Of a stretch of 64,000 nucleotides of DNA, positions 24,601 through 39,800 are shown in pieces. The translations under genes and the position numbers were made by a program. The notes beneath the pieces are model-generated. The model was not told where the DNA came from and did no database searches. It saw nothing but the letters and a program-made list of their open reading frames with translations. Source of the stretch: Mactra quadrangularis (taxonomy: Eukaryota; Mollusca; Bivalvia; Venerida; Mactridae); contig CM046309.1 in NCBI GenBank assembly GCA_025267735.1, positions 53,326,319 to 53,390,318 of the forward strand, given 5' to 3'. Numbering within the stretch: the first letter of the stretch is position 1; each line of letters starts with the position of its first letter.

Positions 24601-24630
24601 TATAGTTGTGTTTGTTAAGAGATCGAACCA

Positions 24631-24888
24631 ATGCCTGGAGTGAATGTACAAAGGAAAGAAATGGCTCATTTTCATTCTCAGACAACTTTTTGTGAAGTGA
24701 CATATGATTCGGATTGGTTAAATTACGACGATGACCGTCACTACACACCTTACCGTTATTCTTTGATGAGAAATAACGACGTTGAAACAAATTCTGATAC
24801 TGTGTCTTTGACTTTACCTTCTTATACTTATTATGAATATCTTCGATCGTTGTATGACTGCAGGACAACGCCAAGTCGTGCACCTCCA
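24631..24888 (+). CDS. Unrecognised gene, first coding exon (distal promoter)
   Basis: 86 codons from MPGVNVQRKEMAHFHSQTTF to CRTTPSRAPP, ending CCTCCA|GTAAGT in phase 0. Tyr-rich (YDSDWLNYDDDRHYTPYRYS). In-frame stop codons precede the ATG. No family recognised. Confidence 0.7.
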
Positions 24889-27800
24889 GTAAGTAGCCTA
24901 GTCAGTAGTTGTCATTGCCAATTGGAATTAAATAAATGTAGTGATAATTCTAAAATTCAGGAAAGGGGAGAAAGTAGGAAGTTGAGACAGGGCTTATCTA
25001 AGGGTTAATATTGCTTGGGTCATTGTGGAGCAGCAAAACATAGGTCATGATAGGAACACAGAATAGTTCAAATCATGAATCCAACTTCGAGATATTTTTT
25101 GATGGACCGGAGAAATGTCATAATAATAAAAAAAAATGCATCGTCATATTTATAGAACTAGAACAGTGAGGAGAAAATGGTAGGGTGTGTGCCCTGCTAT
25201 GCTATTCTGCTTTATAATAATCACTATAAATGTGTCCACTGATACATTTGCTGCTGTTGCCAAGTCTTAGACACCAATTATCACCTGAGGAATAGATGTC
25301 ATTTTTTTTCCCATTCATAAAAATGTATTCTTTTTACACTTACGTCAATTTCACCAAAAAGCTTAAGTTATATCACAAGTCGAAAACTATCGACGATTTA
25401 AATGCCTGACCAGTTTAACCTGCAGAGTGATACACATGTCTCTGATATACTATGCAGTCAGCGATAAAAGTAGTTTCGTCATCTCATTAATACATTAAGC
25501 AGTATACATGTACCTAGTAATAAATGAAGTGTTAATATCAACCACAGCAAATCAAAGGTTTACATTCCATGTTGAGAAGTTTATGTAGTAAGCGCAATAC
25601 AATGATTTGTATATTGATAGTGAATGTAGCTGTTTAATGTAATGATACTGTTGTCATTCTTGTATTACTTGAAGTTTAAGTTGTATTACAGGATTGTACT
25701 ATAATTATAGTACCTACAGAATTTGTATGCAAAGTGACAAAGTGTACAGGGAAAACTGTACTTCAAGATTTTGCATGGGTAGAAGAGAAAAAATCTTTTT
25801 ATTTTGAACTGAGAGTATTTGCCAGTAATACAGGGTAGAATTAACATTTCGCCCGCACCTTTGCACTGCTTGATACGTACTTGAATCTACTGTTTAAGGA
25901 GTAATATTTAGTATGGAATTGTTAGATTTCAATGTGCATGAAAGTCTTTCTGTATTTCAATACTCCTTCTATTGTGTTATGATGACTCATCAGTCAATTA
26001 GGTATGAATACATGTGTAGATGCCAGACACAAATTTTCCATTCATACACTATATATTAACAATTACGAGAAAAATTGTGTCTGGCGCCTGTGAACAATGG
26101 TATTCTATTGAAAGTTGTATGGAAAAATAATTTTGTAAATTACTGCATATCAGGATGTGTTAAATACCACAGGAATAATTGATCTATTCAGTATAATGTT
26201 TTAAACTAAGATAGGACAAAATCTTCCCACTGAGAAATGTATCCTGTTCGCCTACTATCAGACAAATTTATTAAATAGTTATGTTGGAATCAAATATTTA
26301 GATAGTGAATAATAGACTAAAAATCAGAGAAGTAAAGAGTGGGTAAAAGAATTTAGTCCAGCGCATATGAACGCCATCAATAGTTTGTGTTAAGTTTTAT
26401 CAAATGTAGTAAAAATCTTCCTGTCTAAATTTCGGTAATAAATCTAGGATCCTTAAATTATCTGATTGCCTATTGCCTCTAGTGAACATTTTACATTTGT
26501 AAGAGCTAAGAACTGGAAAGTGAACCTCCTTAATATGTCCTCTGTTTATTTACTTGTTGAGAAAATAGCCTGGTCAAAATGGGCGTAAATTGTTTCATTT
26601 ATATATAACGTTCCAGGATGGATCCAGTTTAAGAGTTAGCATGGAACCTTCCTCCTGACACTATGCAGTACTGTACCAAAACAGATAGTACCAATGACAA
26701 ATAATATGATATAGTAGTGGTTGGTGCATTTGCTGCATTCTTGATTGGTTTTCAAATTATATTTTTACTATCATGAAAGATTTTTTCCCAAAGAAATTAG
26801 GTACCTGTGGACATAAACATTTATTGACCAGAAGAAGTACATACTTTTAATCTTAAGAAGTTTTACTATTTATGTAAAAATAGTAACATGATTTTTTAAA
26901 AGAAAGTTTTATACTTTGTTAAAATGTTGGGTTATAATTGAATGTAGTGACGCAGCACTAATGTTAATGTCAATATGATAGCAAAATCAATTTTACTGTT
27001 CAACCTATCATAATAAATGGAAATGGAACTATTTTTGATTATGGTTGTTATTGAATTGACATTAAATCTTTTTACATATCCATACATAAAGATTTTTGTA
27101 TTGTGGTATTTATATGTAAAGAAAATAAGAAATAGAAAGTTATTTGTTTTCTGACTTGAATGAAATTTCACAATCAAAACAATCTTAGTTGGACAACTAG
27201 TCTGATAGTTTTTGAAATTAAAGGCTCCAGTTTGAACATAGGCATATGATATGATGTAATTTGCAGTTATAGTAATATCAGGAGGTTGCAAGATTTTGTC
27301 TTATTTACCTTATGTCATATGTGGAGATGAGTTAAGACTGTCTCTCTTTAAATCTAGACATTCAATGTCTGACAGTAATTCTATCTTATATAAGTTTTTT
27401 GGTAGTTGTCATGTCTTTTTAGTATATGCACAATGTGTTTTTTTTCAAAAAATGTTTTTGGTTTGTTGTATCTTTCTGATACCCCTGGTTCATATTTCAA
27501 TGTACTCCTGGTCATCAGTTTGTCTATTTGTTGAGTCTTTTGAATTCATAGATCTTCCTCTATACTTAACTATATGGAACTATTTGATTTTACTCATTTA
27601 GATTGTTGCTTATCAATGGAGGTATGTATTATCTAAACTTGTTTTTGAAACAGATCTGGACAGTGGTTTAACATTTCAACATTTTTCAGTTATATTGTAG
27701 TAAAGTCTTTGACTTAACCCACTAGCCCAAAGTTTGGGGTGAATGAACTGATTAGGGCTAGTGTAAATTGCTTATTTTTTTGTAACTGGGCTAGTTGATA

Positions 27801-30800
27801 AGTTTGGCATTTAGTTTATTACATGATTAATCAGGCTAGTGCTTGAATAAAAATTCTAGGCGATGACTGTAGTGTAGAACTGTCATCGATTCCAACAAAT
27901 TTTTTTTCCCGATCAATATTCGATATGTTTTTTTCAAATATTGATAATAAAGCTTATATCTATAGGTAAACCAAAAAAGTGTCATAATTTACGTGACAAA
28001 CCTTCTATCGTAAGTGGAAACAGGTGTGCTGTCATAAATTATCAACAAACAGGTCTAAAACATTGACGGTACCCCATTGACTAGATACTGTGGATATGCT
28101 TCGAGCCCAATCAATGACAGCTCTACTGTAAAGGTCAGTACTCTGGGTCCGTGGTTAAGTCTAGACCTCTAAATTCAAGCTTTTAACCTTAAGTACTAAG
28201 CACATGCTCTCATCTGTGACTGACAACTGTCTTACTTGATTTAGAGTGAAGTGCGTGAATAACTAGAAATGCCTTAAAAAATGAGTATGGTAGGTCGAAA
28301 CAAAAAAGGTATAAGATGTCACTTACAATTGACTTTTAAACCCATTTTGTACAAGCTCTGAGTGGAATTGATATATTTGTCTCAGAAACTCACTGACATT
28401 TTCTCAAACTGTGATAATTGACACGTTGAGCTTATTCGTGGATGTGTTCGTTTTTTTTCTTTTTTGGTGAAAAAATAAGTATGGTGGGTAGATCTAATAA
28501 AAAAATCAATTATCTAGATTTTTTTTTTCAATTTCTGAAAAAATTAGGGTGGGGATTTTTGTAATACGAAAATATAAAAAGTCTGGGCTTACTGAACTAA
28601 CAAGGGCATTTATAAGTTAGGATTTCCATGTCAAATTTCATTTATATCAGTAAAATTGTCCTAGATAATGAATTATAAGTTATTTAAATTGTCAATAATG
28701 GTTTTAAAATAACTATATTTCCAATTGTTCAAAGTAACAATATTTTCAAATTTTATGTTATACACTTAGTTGTAAATCATATAGTATTAAAATACTTATA
28801 ATAAAATATAATTTAAAATTCAAACAAACTTGAATTGAAATTTTGTTGAATTATTGGTTTTCGAATTACCCAAGCCTATAATTTTATTAATTCTGACCTG
28901 ACCGTTATTGTATTTTATAAAATATGATGATCGTTAAATTAAATTGATAAGAATTGAAAGTATATTGTAAATGTAGGCATATACTGGTTTCTATTTATTT
29001 AATACTATCTATATATTTTTATCAGTTTGTACTTGTCCTGACTTGAAAAAAACTTTTTTTACAATAAATTTAAACTTTACAATGCACAGCTGATCAGTTT
29101 AAATTTAATTTATCAATACTTTCATTAACTTGGGCTTTATTTTTAAGAGGACAGATTTAAATACTTTAACTACAAATTTTAACAAAATCAATAAATCTTT
29201 AATTTTATATTTTGATAGTGTGATAAACGTTGTCTTCACAAATATTGGAAAATATGTTTTTAAAAAGTTTTATAAGTATAGATCTAGTAGTACTTAACAT
29301 GTGTCCATATAAGAACGTCTTATGAAAAGAATTTCCTTACTTAAATTAAGTATCTAGCCTTTTGATAACATTTCAGTGAAATAAATTTATGACTTTTGTG
29401 TACCTATCAACATTTATCACATTTGTATCTTTCTGAAAAGTCTAATTCCCTGGTTTCAGTTCTTCAATTTTCAAAAAATACAGATAATTTTAAAATACAA
29501 TTCCAACTTTTGCGAAACTTGGTCATCAAATAACGGCTTAATACAAATTTAACTCTTAGTCATAACGCACCTGCACAAAAGTATGCATGAGTTATCATTC
29601 ATGACTGGAATCAGTATGACGTCATCGTAGTCCTACATCTTAATAACGATTATTAAAGTCCAAAGTTTACCTGATATGCTTGTTTCTTTTTGCATATTTT
29701 CCTTGTCCATATTGTTGTGGGTGCTGAAAATGTACACACAAAAACAAATGTATTGAATATGTTAACATGCCTAGAGAAAAAACATCTTTGATAGGAATTG
29801 GTTTACATACATGTTGAACCAGCCTAATACCCTGATATTTATCATGGACCTATGTAATTTCTATATAAGATCTTATAGTCTAAAAAATGACCATAAGATA
29901 TAATTCAATGTAGCAGAAGTAGATAGGTTCTTGTACTTCCTTTGCATTGTAGGTGACATATATATTGGTTGATCTCAAGTGTGTGCTTACTACTCAGAAG
30001 GTTGTGAGTTGATCCCAGTTTAGACCATGGATTTTTATTTTAATGAGTTATGTCTATGAATAAAACTACTCTTACAAATGATTATATCAAACTTGTAAAT
30101 CAACACAAATTGAATTTTGCTAGACTATTGATAATTGAATGGTTTTTGTCTTAATAGAAACATTATTGTCAAACACCTCCTCAGATCTATAAGAAGCTGG
30201 ATCTTAGACTTGAAAAGATTTTCCAGTCAGTTAAATATTGTTACCTTGCAGAAAACTGTACATAATTCTCCTTAAGTTTAATATAATAAGTACTATAAGA
30301 TTACTTTAAGTTGTAAGACTGTTCCCAATCTGTCAGTATTAAATGATAATGTCATAACTTCCGAAGAGTCAATTTTTCACATTAAATCAGGCCTCTACAT
30401 TAACTTATTTTTTTACTAGCCCGGTCGGGCTAGTAAATGCCCAAATCCACTAGCCCTGACCAATTTTTCACTAGCCCTGACCAAGGACCTTATTTATAGG
30501 GTCTTTGCCCTGACCATTCCGATTTTTCCTGTCTCAATTATTACCGACTAAATTGACAATACGTCTCATTTCATAGCAGTCATAGTATTTATTGTGGTAA
30601 AATATTACTACCATGCATAAATATGCATGAAGAACCTAATAAAAAAATTAAAATGAATGTATATTTTGATTTCTTCAATAAAATATCGGGGGTTACGAAA
30701 TCAACTATCCGATTTTTCCGAGTCGTATCGAATTTTCCAAGGTCCGGACAAGTCATTTTTCATTTTTTTGTTAAAAATAAAACTATCTTTTAAAACGCCG

Positions 30801-33800
30801 TGAAAGTTATAAATAGATGTGCATAGTTACAATCGCCGAGCAAATGTGTCGCATAATCGGCTATAACATTACATTGCCGACAGTCTTTATTTTCCAAAAT
30901 AAGTTGATCGTGTTAGTACATGCATAATTATGCTATGTGTATATGGGTGTATGTCATATTAATTTCTTTGCCTTAATGTACGTAACTCAATGTCATGTAC
31001 CCCGGGGAGTCTACATTTGTTAGCAGCAATTAAATCAATATTAATCCTTTGTTTGGCGATGAGCGTGCGTCGGCAATATTAAACGGATATTGATGTAAAC
31101 AATTTAAGATAAGATGTGTGTAGGTATTTTTAACACTTAGTCGATGTTTGATAGCGTAACAATGCCATAATTGCAATGTCGCATTGTGTTATCAAAGAGT
31201 CCACTTTAATTTAATTGTTAATTACATGTAGAATTAAAACTTCAAACAAGCGTGACCCAATTTTTTTGATGACTTAGTACGCTAAAAATGGCCGGTAATA
31301 AAAAATATCGGGGATCGCGGGAAATTGAATGTTCTTTATTAAAATATATTTTGACGCCCGCTAATTTATCATTTTATTTCGAGAAAGTTTTAACATTAAT
31401 CTTGCCGTTCATATTTTTCTGAAGAAAAAAAAAACCCTACTTTCACCGAATTTACGTATATTATCGAACGTGTGTAGGAAATCCCCGGACTAGTACGCCT
31501 CAAGACGGCTCGATTTAACACACACATACGCACCAGATTACTTTCAAATGCATTAGGATGCTCGTAAATAAAGCGTAAACAAGTTTTTGTAGCCTTAAAT
31601 TTGAGATTGGTTAACTGAAATCGGATTGATTTTTTGTGGTAATTAAAGTTTTGATCAAAATTAAGTAGCCCGGTCGGGCTACCTACGAGATAACTCCACC
31701 AGACCGGACCTAACTTGAACCAGTGAATGTCTGTCGGCTGCGCCTTAATGTCGAGCCCTGTAAATGTAATCAATGTTGAAATTTCATTCAATTTACTCTG
31801 TGCAGTTGTTATTCACTGTAGAAATTGAATATGTAATTTGCTTACAAGCAATTATATAATTTTAGTCAAAATATGTGTCAATTTTATTATTATATGATTT
31901 TGATTAATATCATTTTCCCAGATGGTTGTATTTAGTTTACTACTAATTAGTTTCCAATATAATGAATAGTTTTATACGGTAGTCTAGAGTCTCAGTCACT
32001 TCATGAGAGGTAGAAATCTGCTTAATATGCCAATTACAATCATGATTCATGAATATATTTTAAAATGGTGATAAATGTTTACAAAATATAATATTTCTTA
32101 TTAATTTCATCTTGTAAAAAATGTTTCATATATTAGACTTTTAAAACAGCCTTCTGTTGCTAAATTATTAATGAAAACTTTTAATGAAAGTAAGTTCTTA
32201 TCTCCCTGTGATACGAAACTAGTGTAGTGTTTAATTTGTCCATGCAAGCTGTTAATTGCAAAAATAATTTTTCCAAAGGATTCTATAATGCGATGAATAA
32301 CTATTAATTTCTCGAAAAAATAACGAAAACTTATGTCCGATCTAAACATGTGCTTTATTCATACCTCATTCCGCAACATACGGAAAAACAGTACATTCGA
32401 TTAATTTTATTTGATTACAAAACTAATGGAAGAGAACATTGTTCTCCTAATAGACTTGATTCGGAACTCAAATTTGTGGGTTTTTCCGTCCGTGTGATGT
32501 AGGTACAAACAAAGTTTGTTACACATTATTGATAAAAATCACGAAATATGGATTAAATCCTATTGTTCTTTGTACATGTGTTTTCAATGTAACAGTAAAA
32601 GTTTGTTTGTACCTACATGGAAAAACCCAAATATTTGAATTCCGGATATGGTCTATTTTGACCGTATTCGTTCTGTTCTTCAGAACAATAATTATTATTA
32701 AAAAATCTGACATGATGAAAACATTAGAAATACTATGTACTATTAGATTTCAGTTCTCAGAGAAAAATTCTGTGGTTGCAAAGATAGTTTTATTTTTTGG
32801 GATTCTACCTAAATGACACTAGTCTTGTAATATCATTTCAGGGTTATCAAGGACCAGCAGGGGCTCACATTGTACAGCAAGGAAGGGCTACTACATGGCA
32901 TGCCTTTAATAAAGAAAATGGATCAGAGTTTAGTCGACAAGCTATTAGATCTGAGCCAACAAGAATACGACCCACATATCCATTTCCTACTTTACATCTT
33001 ATGCAGGTTTGAGTTTAATCATATAAATTCACATAACATTGGTACTATATGCTTTATTCAGTATTGTAGGAAGAGGCCAAATGCCTCACTTTATTTAGAA
33101 CATTTGGGGAAATTTTATTGGTGTGTGTGTGGGGGCAGGGAGAAAAATCCATGGTAAAAATGCATTATTTCAAAGAAATTTCCACAGGAAAAATGATCTG
33201 TAAATTCACTTTATTAGGCAAAAAGCCTAGTGGTTCATGGTGAAAAAACTTAAGGGTCTGCGCTTATATATGGCTCTACTAAGATGTTAAGTCACCTTTT
33301 TAAGAAATGTTCCGAGGTATTGAGTCACTTTATGTACCTCTGTAGAAGACTGACTGTAATTATGAACAAACTGAGTGCCATTACTTTGTGGCCTACTAGC
33401 TGAATGGAATCGGAGCTTGCTTTGCCTATTTACCAAGTTGCAATGTTTTCATTCAATTTTCACAGACTGCAGCAAAATGTTTGAGCTGGGATAGCTTCAT
33501 CAAGTTGCACCACCAGGGCAAAACTATTCATCAGCTTTTAGAGTTATAACCCTTCAATTGCATGACTAATATTTTGAAAAATGGGCTTGACTTGAATATA
33601 CTCCAAGAAAATCAGTGGGTTATATCAAAGGTTGCCGACTAATAAATGATCAGCTCATGTGGGTTATAAAGGCCTTTTCCTCAAAGTGTTTACTTATTTA
33701 TGCAAGTGAAACTATAACAAAATTGGACAGGAACTTTTTTCAAAGAGTCTGACCTATGTTGATAGTGATGTATGTTTTATTGTATATTAAACTATTTATA

Positions 33801-36800
33801 GGGAGGTGATGGTAGTGGTGATGAACTGGATGATGATTATATCTACGCAGATAGAACTAATGAAAAACTGGTATGGGTTGATGCCTTGAACAAATGGGTA
33901 CCACAAAAACAGGTAAGCTCATACTGTGTAAATGTACATTTTATATACTGTATACGTCTTTATATTGGCGGGTGCAAATATTGGCGTTTTTTCGATGTTT
34001 TTATATTGGCGTGGTCAATATTTGGCGGTTGAAGGCTAACCGCCAATATTAACCCATGCTAGTTGTCTGAACCGCCAAAATTAACCCATGCTCGTCGTCT
34101 TAGCCGCCAAAATTAAAACGCGAAAATTATTTGTTTTGAAAGGGAGGTAACTCCGAGCATCAATTTCTCATGATATGAAATTATTGATACTGATTGATGC
34201 TTTTAAAATCAAGAATGTATAAATATAATTAAAGACTATCTCATAAATGAATATTAATAACTAAACGTTGTTGTTGTTTCTTACGAAAGTTATTTTCTAT
34301 TAATTGTTTGAATAAGAATCAATTCGGATAAAACGGGCGTTAACCTTGTACCTTTTGGTAATTGAACAATGGCGGAAACCGTTCATTATATGATATGTTT
34401 ATTGAATAATTGATATCATTTGATTTGTTTTAATTAGCATTTAAAACATCTGTAGTTGACTAGCGTTTTAACTGTTGTGTTCTAATAGACAATCGTTGTA
34501 TACAAACTGACATACCAGGTACCCAGATTAATGAGGATACAATTATAACGGTGGGCTGAAGTGTGACAAATAACGGGTAGTTTATGTTGTACGTATTGTA
34601 TACTTCACAACAACACCATACCCTAGGGCAATTACATTGTAAAACTGTCATAATTACGTATTCAAACTGGTTGCAATCTAGCTTCATATTAGTAAAAATA
34701 TTGTTCGATAGCTGACGTTGTCCGTTTATTGTTAGACTTCTCTGTTCATTTTTCTGTATTAAAAGTTCGTTCATAAAACATTTGATGATGTAACCTGAGA
34801 CAAAACTGTATAATACTACATGCAAACAATATCTCAATTTATCCTGAATGAACTGTGGCTGATCATCTTAAAACGATATATAACGAATAATATAACACAA
34901 ATGCATACTTGATTATGACAGTTTATTACATATTCAAGCAAGAATAAGCAACAAAACGTGAACATAAAAACCAAAATGTTTTAAAAATTTTCAAATATGT
35001 ATTTTGTAATTCTTTATTACGATAGTTGACTCGCGTTGTGTTAAGTAAAAAGGGAAGTAACTAAATCATAGTAAGACAGTGAGAGTAGCTTTACTTACGC
35101 AATATTTTGGCGGTGTTTTATTTTGGCGGTGTTTTATATTGGCGCAGTCAATATTTGGCGGTGTTTAATATTGGCGGGGCTAATATTTGGCGGTTCCGAC
35201 ATCGACCGCCAAAACCGCCAAAATAAAACGGGCGCCAATATTAAGACGTATACAGTAGGGTTAAGTCTTTGGCTGTCTTCTTACTTTTAGTTTAGATTTT
35301 TACTTGGGTCTCTCTGTGCCATATAGATGCATTATGGCTAGAATTTAACTATAAGTTGAGTGTCATAAGTTGTGACTTATCTTGAGAAGGTCTTCTGCTG
35401 GATACTTACCCTAGGGAGGAAGCCATTACAATTTTTTAACTGGGCTAGGAACCAGTTATGGCTGGTTTTGAAATACTGGGTACAATGGTCCAAGTTCTGA
35501 GGCAAGCTCATGACTTAGTACTGTGTTTGAAATTCACAGGAATGAAGATGTGATTCTACTGATGCTTTACATTATACATGAAATAGAAGACTGGATCTTC
35601 TATTGGACAACTCTTTTATGACCATAGCCTTCCAGTATGAACTTAAATTAGAAAATTTTAACCAGTATAAAAATGGGCCCACTTGAATTTTTTATTGTTA
35701 GCTCATTTTCGTACCTATTTACTCAATGCAGGAGGTCTCTGCCACATATTTTTATCATTGGAAATCTACAAACTTTCAATTTTTATTGAAATGCATTTTA
35801 CATAATGCATGCATCAAGTGTATTTTATTGTTCTAAACTTCATATATTGATCAAATGTTATCTATGGGTACAATTTTATTAAAGTTTGCACTAACATTTA
35901 TTAACTGTAAGTGTTTGTTTAGTTCAATTTAATGTAATATTTATTTTGTTCATAAAAATGTTTTATGATATGTTATATAAATATTAAGATTGTCATGTTA
36001 TCTTTAACACTTTCATATGTGCCAACTACACCAATCTGTAGTTATATATTTTTGTGTGTGCATCAAGGGACGTAATCATGTAAAAATATCATGTTTTATG
36101 ACAGAGTTGTCTCCCTTTGTGATAAAAATTGTTAAAAAAGCATGTAAAATTTATTCAACTGTCAGTGGGGCATACTTAAACCTTGCTTTTTTTAGATATT
36201 TTTATTGAAGTACAGTACATAAGTACTGTGATGAGTATTTAAATCAGTGGGGTTAATGTATGCCCCACTGACAGGTGAATAAAATTTATTGATACTATTA
36301 TTCAGTTGCTAATTTTATATTATTGAATGTTTTTTTTTCTCTAGATATGCGACATTATTCCTGTTTTATCTATTTACAATTTCTGAATGAAGGCCTAGGT
36401 GGGAAAAGTAAAAAAGAGTAAAATAAGACTAGGGTAAAAGAAAAAAAATAGTTAAAGTAAAAATTGCTTTAGCCATATGATTAAAAAAGCCAAGTGAAAC
36501 TACTATATACTAGAAATTAATTTGCTACATAATATAAATTGGATCATGTAAAAAAATTAATAGCTGTTTAAAGCATTACGAATATGAAATAAAATTAAGA
36601 AAACAAAATGTCAAAAATAAACTTCTTATTTGGAAGTTAAGCAAAATAAATGTTATTGGTTTGATAATGTTATTTATTAATATTAAAATTAAATTAAAGC
36701 AATGTTTATATTATATTTTAAGTTTTTATGAATGGTAGAGCCTATTTCACCTGTTTAGTTATTTCGAACATTAAGTCAAGTCTGAAGTAGGCGTATTTAT

Positions 36801-39800
36801 CAGTCTTAAATCTTTAATCACATATCGGATAACACAAATTAATATTTGATCTCTTAATCCATCGTTTGTTTACAGCACTTACTTAAACATGTTAATTCTT
36901 TTAGAGTACTCGCTATTGAACCGATAAATAGAACAAAATCATGCTAGATCATTGTGAAAAGAATTAATGATAATATTTAAAACTACTTGAAAATTCACTT
37001 TCTAACAAAAATATCAAATTTTGAACTTTGACCGTAAGCAATAATGCCTGATCTACTCTTTTCTTATCTGATACAAACAATTAGTGGTTAATGCTGTGTC
37101 AACACATTTTTAGGTTATTTTACAGTGTCTGGCCCACCTGGAACCTTGTCTATAACCAGTACTCACCTACTCTTCCACGAGGCCAGGAACTTCTCCATAT
37201 TGTCTTATCAATGGAGGAAAATCAACATAATTGTCAAATTTACATGGAAGGGTATAACCTCCCTGTGTGGGATTAGAATACATACCCCCTTAGGTACTCT
37301 AGATTTGAAATCCAACTGTGCTTTCGACGGGATTTCCCTGAGAATAGTTATACTATTCCTTACAATGGTTGAGCTTGTGGCAAAGATGTACATGCTAAGT
37401 ACAGATTTAAAGCCTAGTTCAGAAAAGGGTAGGGAGGCAGAAAAAGGTGGACTGGGCATATCAAGAGGGTATCAAAGTAACTTTTTCTGCATAATGAAGA
37501 GCAAAAAGGGCTTGGAGGAGAGAAACAGCACACTGTGCAGCAGCCTGCTATTCTACCTTAGAATAACCCGGGCCAGTAGCACAGTTAGTAGTGCACCTAG
37601 ATTTCCAACCTAGTGTCCTGAATGGGGTATGGGTTTGTATCCCAAAGAGGGAGTGGATACCCTTCCATGAAATTTGACAATAATATATGGAGAAGTTTCC
37701 AGCATTGCCAAAGGGTAGGTGAGTAATGGTTGCAGACAAGGGTCATTTCATGGCGTCCAGCGCACCTTGTCTGCAACCATTAGGCTAGGATTTTTTAATG
37801 AAACACAGCCCAGGAAAGCTAGGTGAGCTGGACGCCATTATATGACCTATACAATTTGTTGCTACAGCATTAAATCCAACAGAATAAATCTTCCTAGGGT
37901 ATTACTTATGTTTGAGGACTTAACCTTTAAGGGGCAGTGAGTAAGTTGACTAACTGCTAAGAAAATAGTATAAAGTACAATAAAATATTAAACCTTATTG
38001 GTATTTCTCAATTGTTATGCCTATCAATTACAATTCTTACTTTTAGATTGGTTTTATAATGAAAAAAATTGTTTACTTTTCTTGATAGCCAATATTTATT
38101 GTATGATATGATTGAATATTGCTATATTTTATACAGTATTTTATTAATAAAGTAAACAGGTGTGGACACAGTGGTCAGTTTGATGATTAAATACAATGCA
38201 TTCTACCTTGATATGTAAATTTGCTTGTAATTGTATTGACATGCACTTTTATCATATATGAGAATGAAGTTATTGTCATGTCAGAATAGTTTCACCAAAT
38301 ATTATTACAAACTTGAACTTGCTGTAATGTTGCAATATTTTTGCCAAATAAACTTGAATTTTTATAATGAGAAATATGTTTAAACTCTTTAATATGTATG
38401 AGGTATTATTCTATTTAGTGTACATACCTTTTTTTCCTTATATAACAGGGGCGGTTTACAGTCGCGTTCCCCAATTGAATTTTTTTTTATCGTGCTGTTT
38501 TCCCTAAATTTGGAGTTTAACTTGGATTTTTTGTTCCCCTTATCTATGAAATTGCGATAAAATTTCCCTAAATGTTCTGTATAAAAAAGGCCTTGGGCGC
38601 CTTCCCCAAATACTGAAAAACCCCTTGTGTAATCTACATGATGGATTTTACCATTGTAAACTCAACAGATAACTAGCTTGAAGCTGGTTAGAGAAGCTCC
38701 TTAAGAGATTTTATCCTTGGCACTTCATTTGTGTGAAATAGGAAATAAGTATTTTAGTGATCAGTCATTTTTTATCTCCAAACTGGAATACAAAATTCGG
38801 AAATTAAGAATTTAAAACAATCATGCATACTTCTGTTTAAATTAGGTATGAATTGTCCAAAAAAGTCTTCCAAATTTGCCATAGTGATGAAGAAAAAGAT
38901 GTTTATCGTTGTTGTATAGTCAAAACCTTGTAACTTTACTTTTTTGGAATTAAAGTTACAAGGTTTTGACTCGTCAATAAAGTTGTTCTGATAAATTTTT
39001 TATAACCAAACATGTGATTTATGAACAATGAGAAATTATCTCTGAACATAAAAGAAAAAAATCATATAACAATGAGAACATGTCCTTGAATGTTACAAAG
39101 TAGCATATTTCTTCTTCGGCTGTGTTTATTATATCATTTCATATTCTATTGTATATTTTGTATGTAAAATATTTTTAAGTGAGTATATTTATTTAAAGTT
39201 ACAAATTTGTTAACAAAAGGTGGGTGGTCTTATCTCTCTATATATAGAAGTATATTACCTTTTGTGAAAGTAAAATGTGTAACAAAATTTATAATGAACG
39301 AAGTGTTACCTTAAGTGCTCGAGAACTTAATTATGACAGTTTGTCAATGCGTTAAATAGGGGGAAAACTAATTTACTCGTAGGATATTTAAAGTAAACAA
39401 AAGTGAATCTTCATTGTTATGTTTTTTGCCCTCCTGTTTAAGTCTACTTGAGTAGGGGAAAGTTTTTTTTTAACCAATTCTTATTGTTATCTCGTTAAGT
39501 CTAATTTGTTCGACTGTTACGATTTGTCGATCTGGTATAATCTTAACAAACATTTCACTGAATGCTCGGCTGAGAGAAGTAAATTTAACTAAAAAATCAA
39601 GTTATCTAACAACGGCAAATACCTTGTGTGTGAACTCGGGAATAATTATTTGTCAACTGAAGTTTGTTGTTTGAAGAAATCTATGTGCTCGTTTTCTGAG
39701 TTTTTGTATTCTTTGAAGTAGAAATATTTGCTATAGGAAGTCTTTTGAAACCTTTTATTCCGTACTGGTTACCTAGTCTGCTTGGTCAATGGATTGAAAT

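Larger units (their letters stand above)
24889..32841 (+). other. Large first intron
   Basis: About 8 kb. Contains foldbacks at 26006 and 27698 and a hAT-like element at 30388-31760. Otherwise AT-rich without splice-bounded frames. A degenerate tRNA-like stretch near 29970-30020 (GTTGTGAGTTGATCCC) may be a SINE relic. Confidence 0.5.

Noticed and set aside
27296..27601. 101-codon hydrophobic frame, possible membrane protein
   Set aside because: Rich in T-runs, in an intron, no splice sites in phase and no upstream signals; typical AT-rich chance frame.
31396..31791. 131-codon minus-strand frame
   Set aside because: It crosses the right end of the hAT-like element and shows no domain, codon pattern or splice context.
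32870..33157. 95-codon frame overlapping exon 2
   Set aside because: It ignores the acceptor at 32841 and the donor at 33007, and its phase fits neither neighbour.
34460..34837. 125-codon minus-strand frame inside the 1.3 kb transposon, as a transposase
   Set aside because: No DDE/D pattern, no helix-turn-helix, and too short; low-complexity translation.
37125..37613. 162-codon plus-strand frame as an exon
   Set aside because: It spans the inverted SINE pair; its residues reflect repeat sequence and no splice sites fit phase 0.
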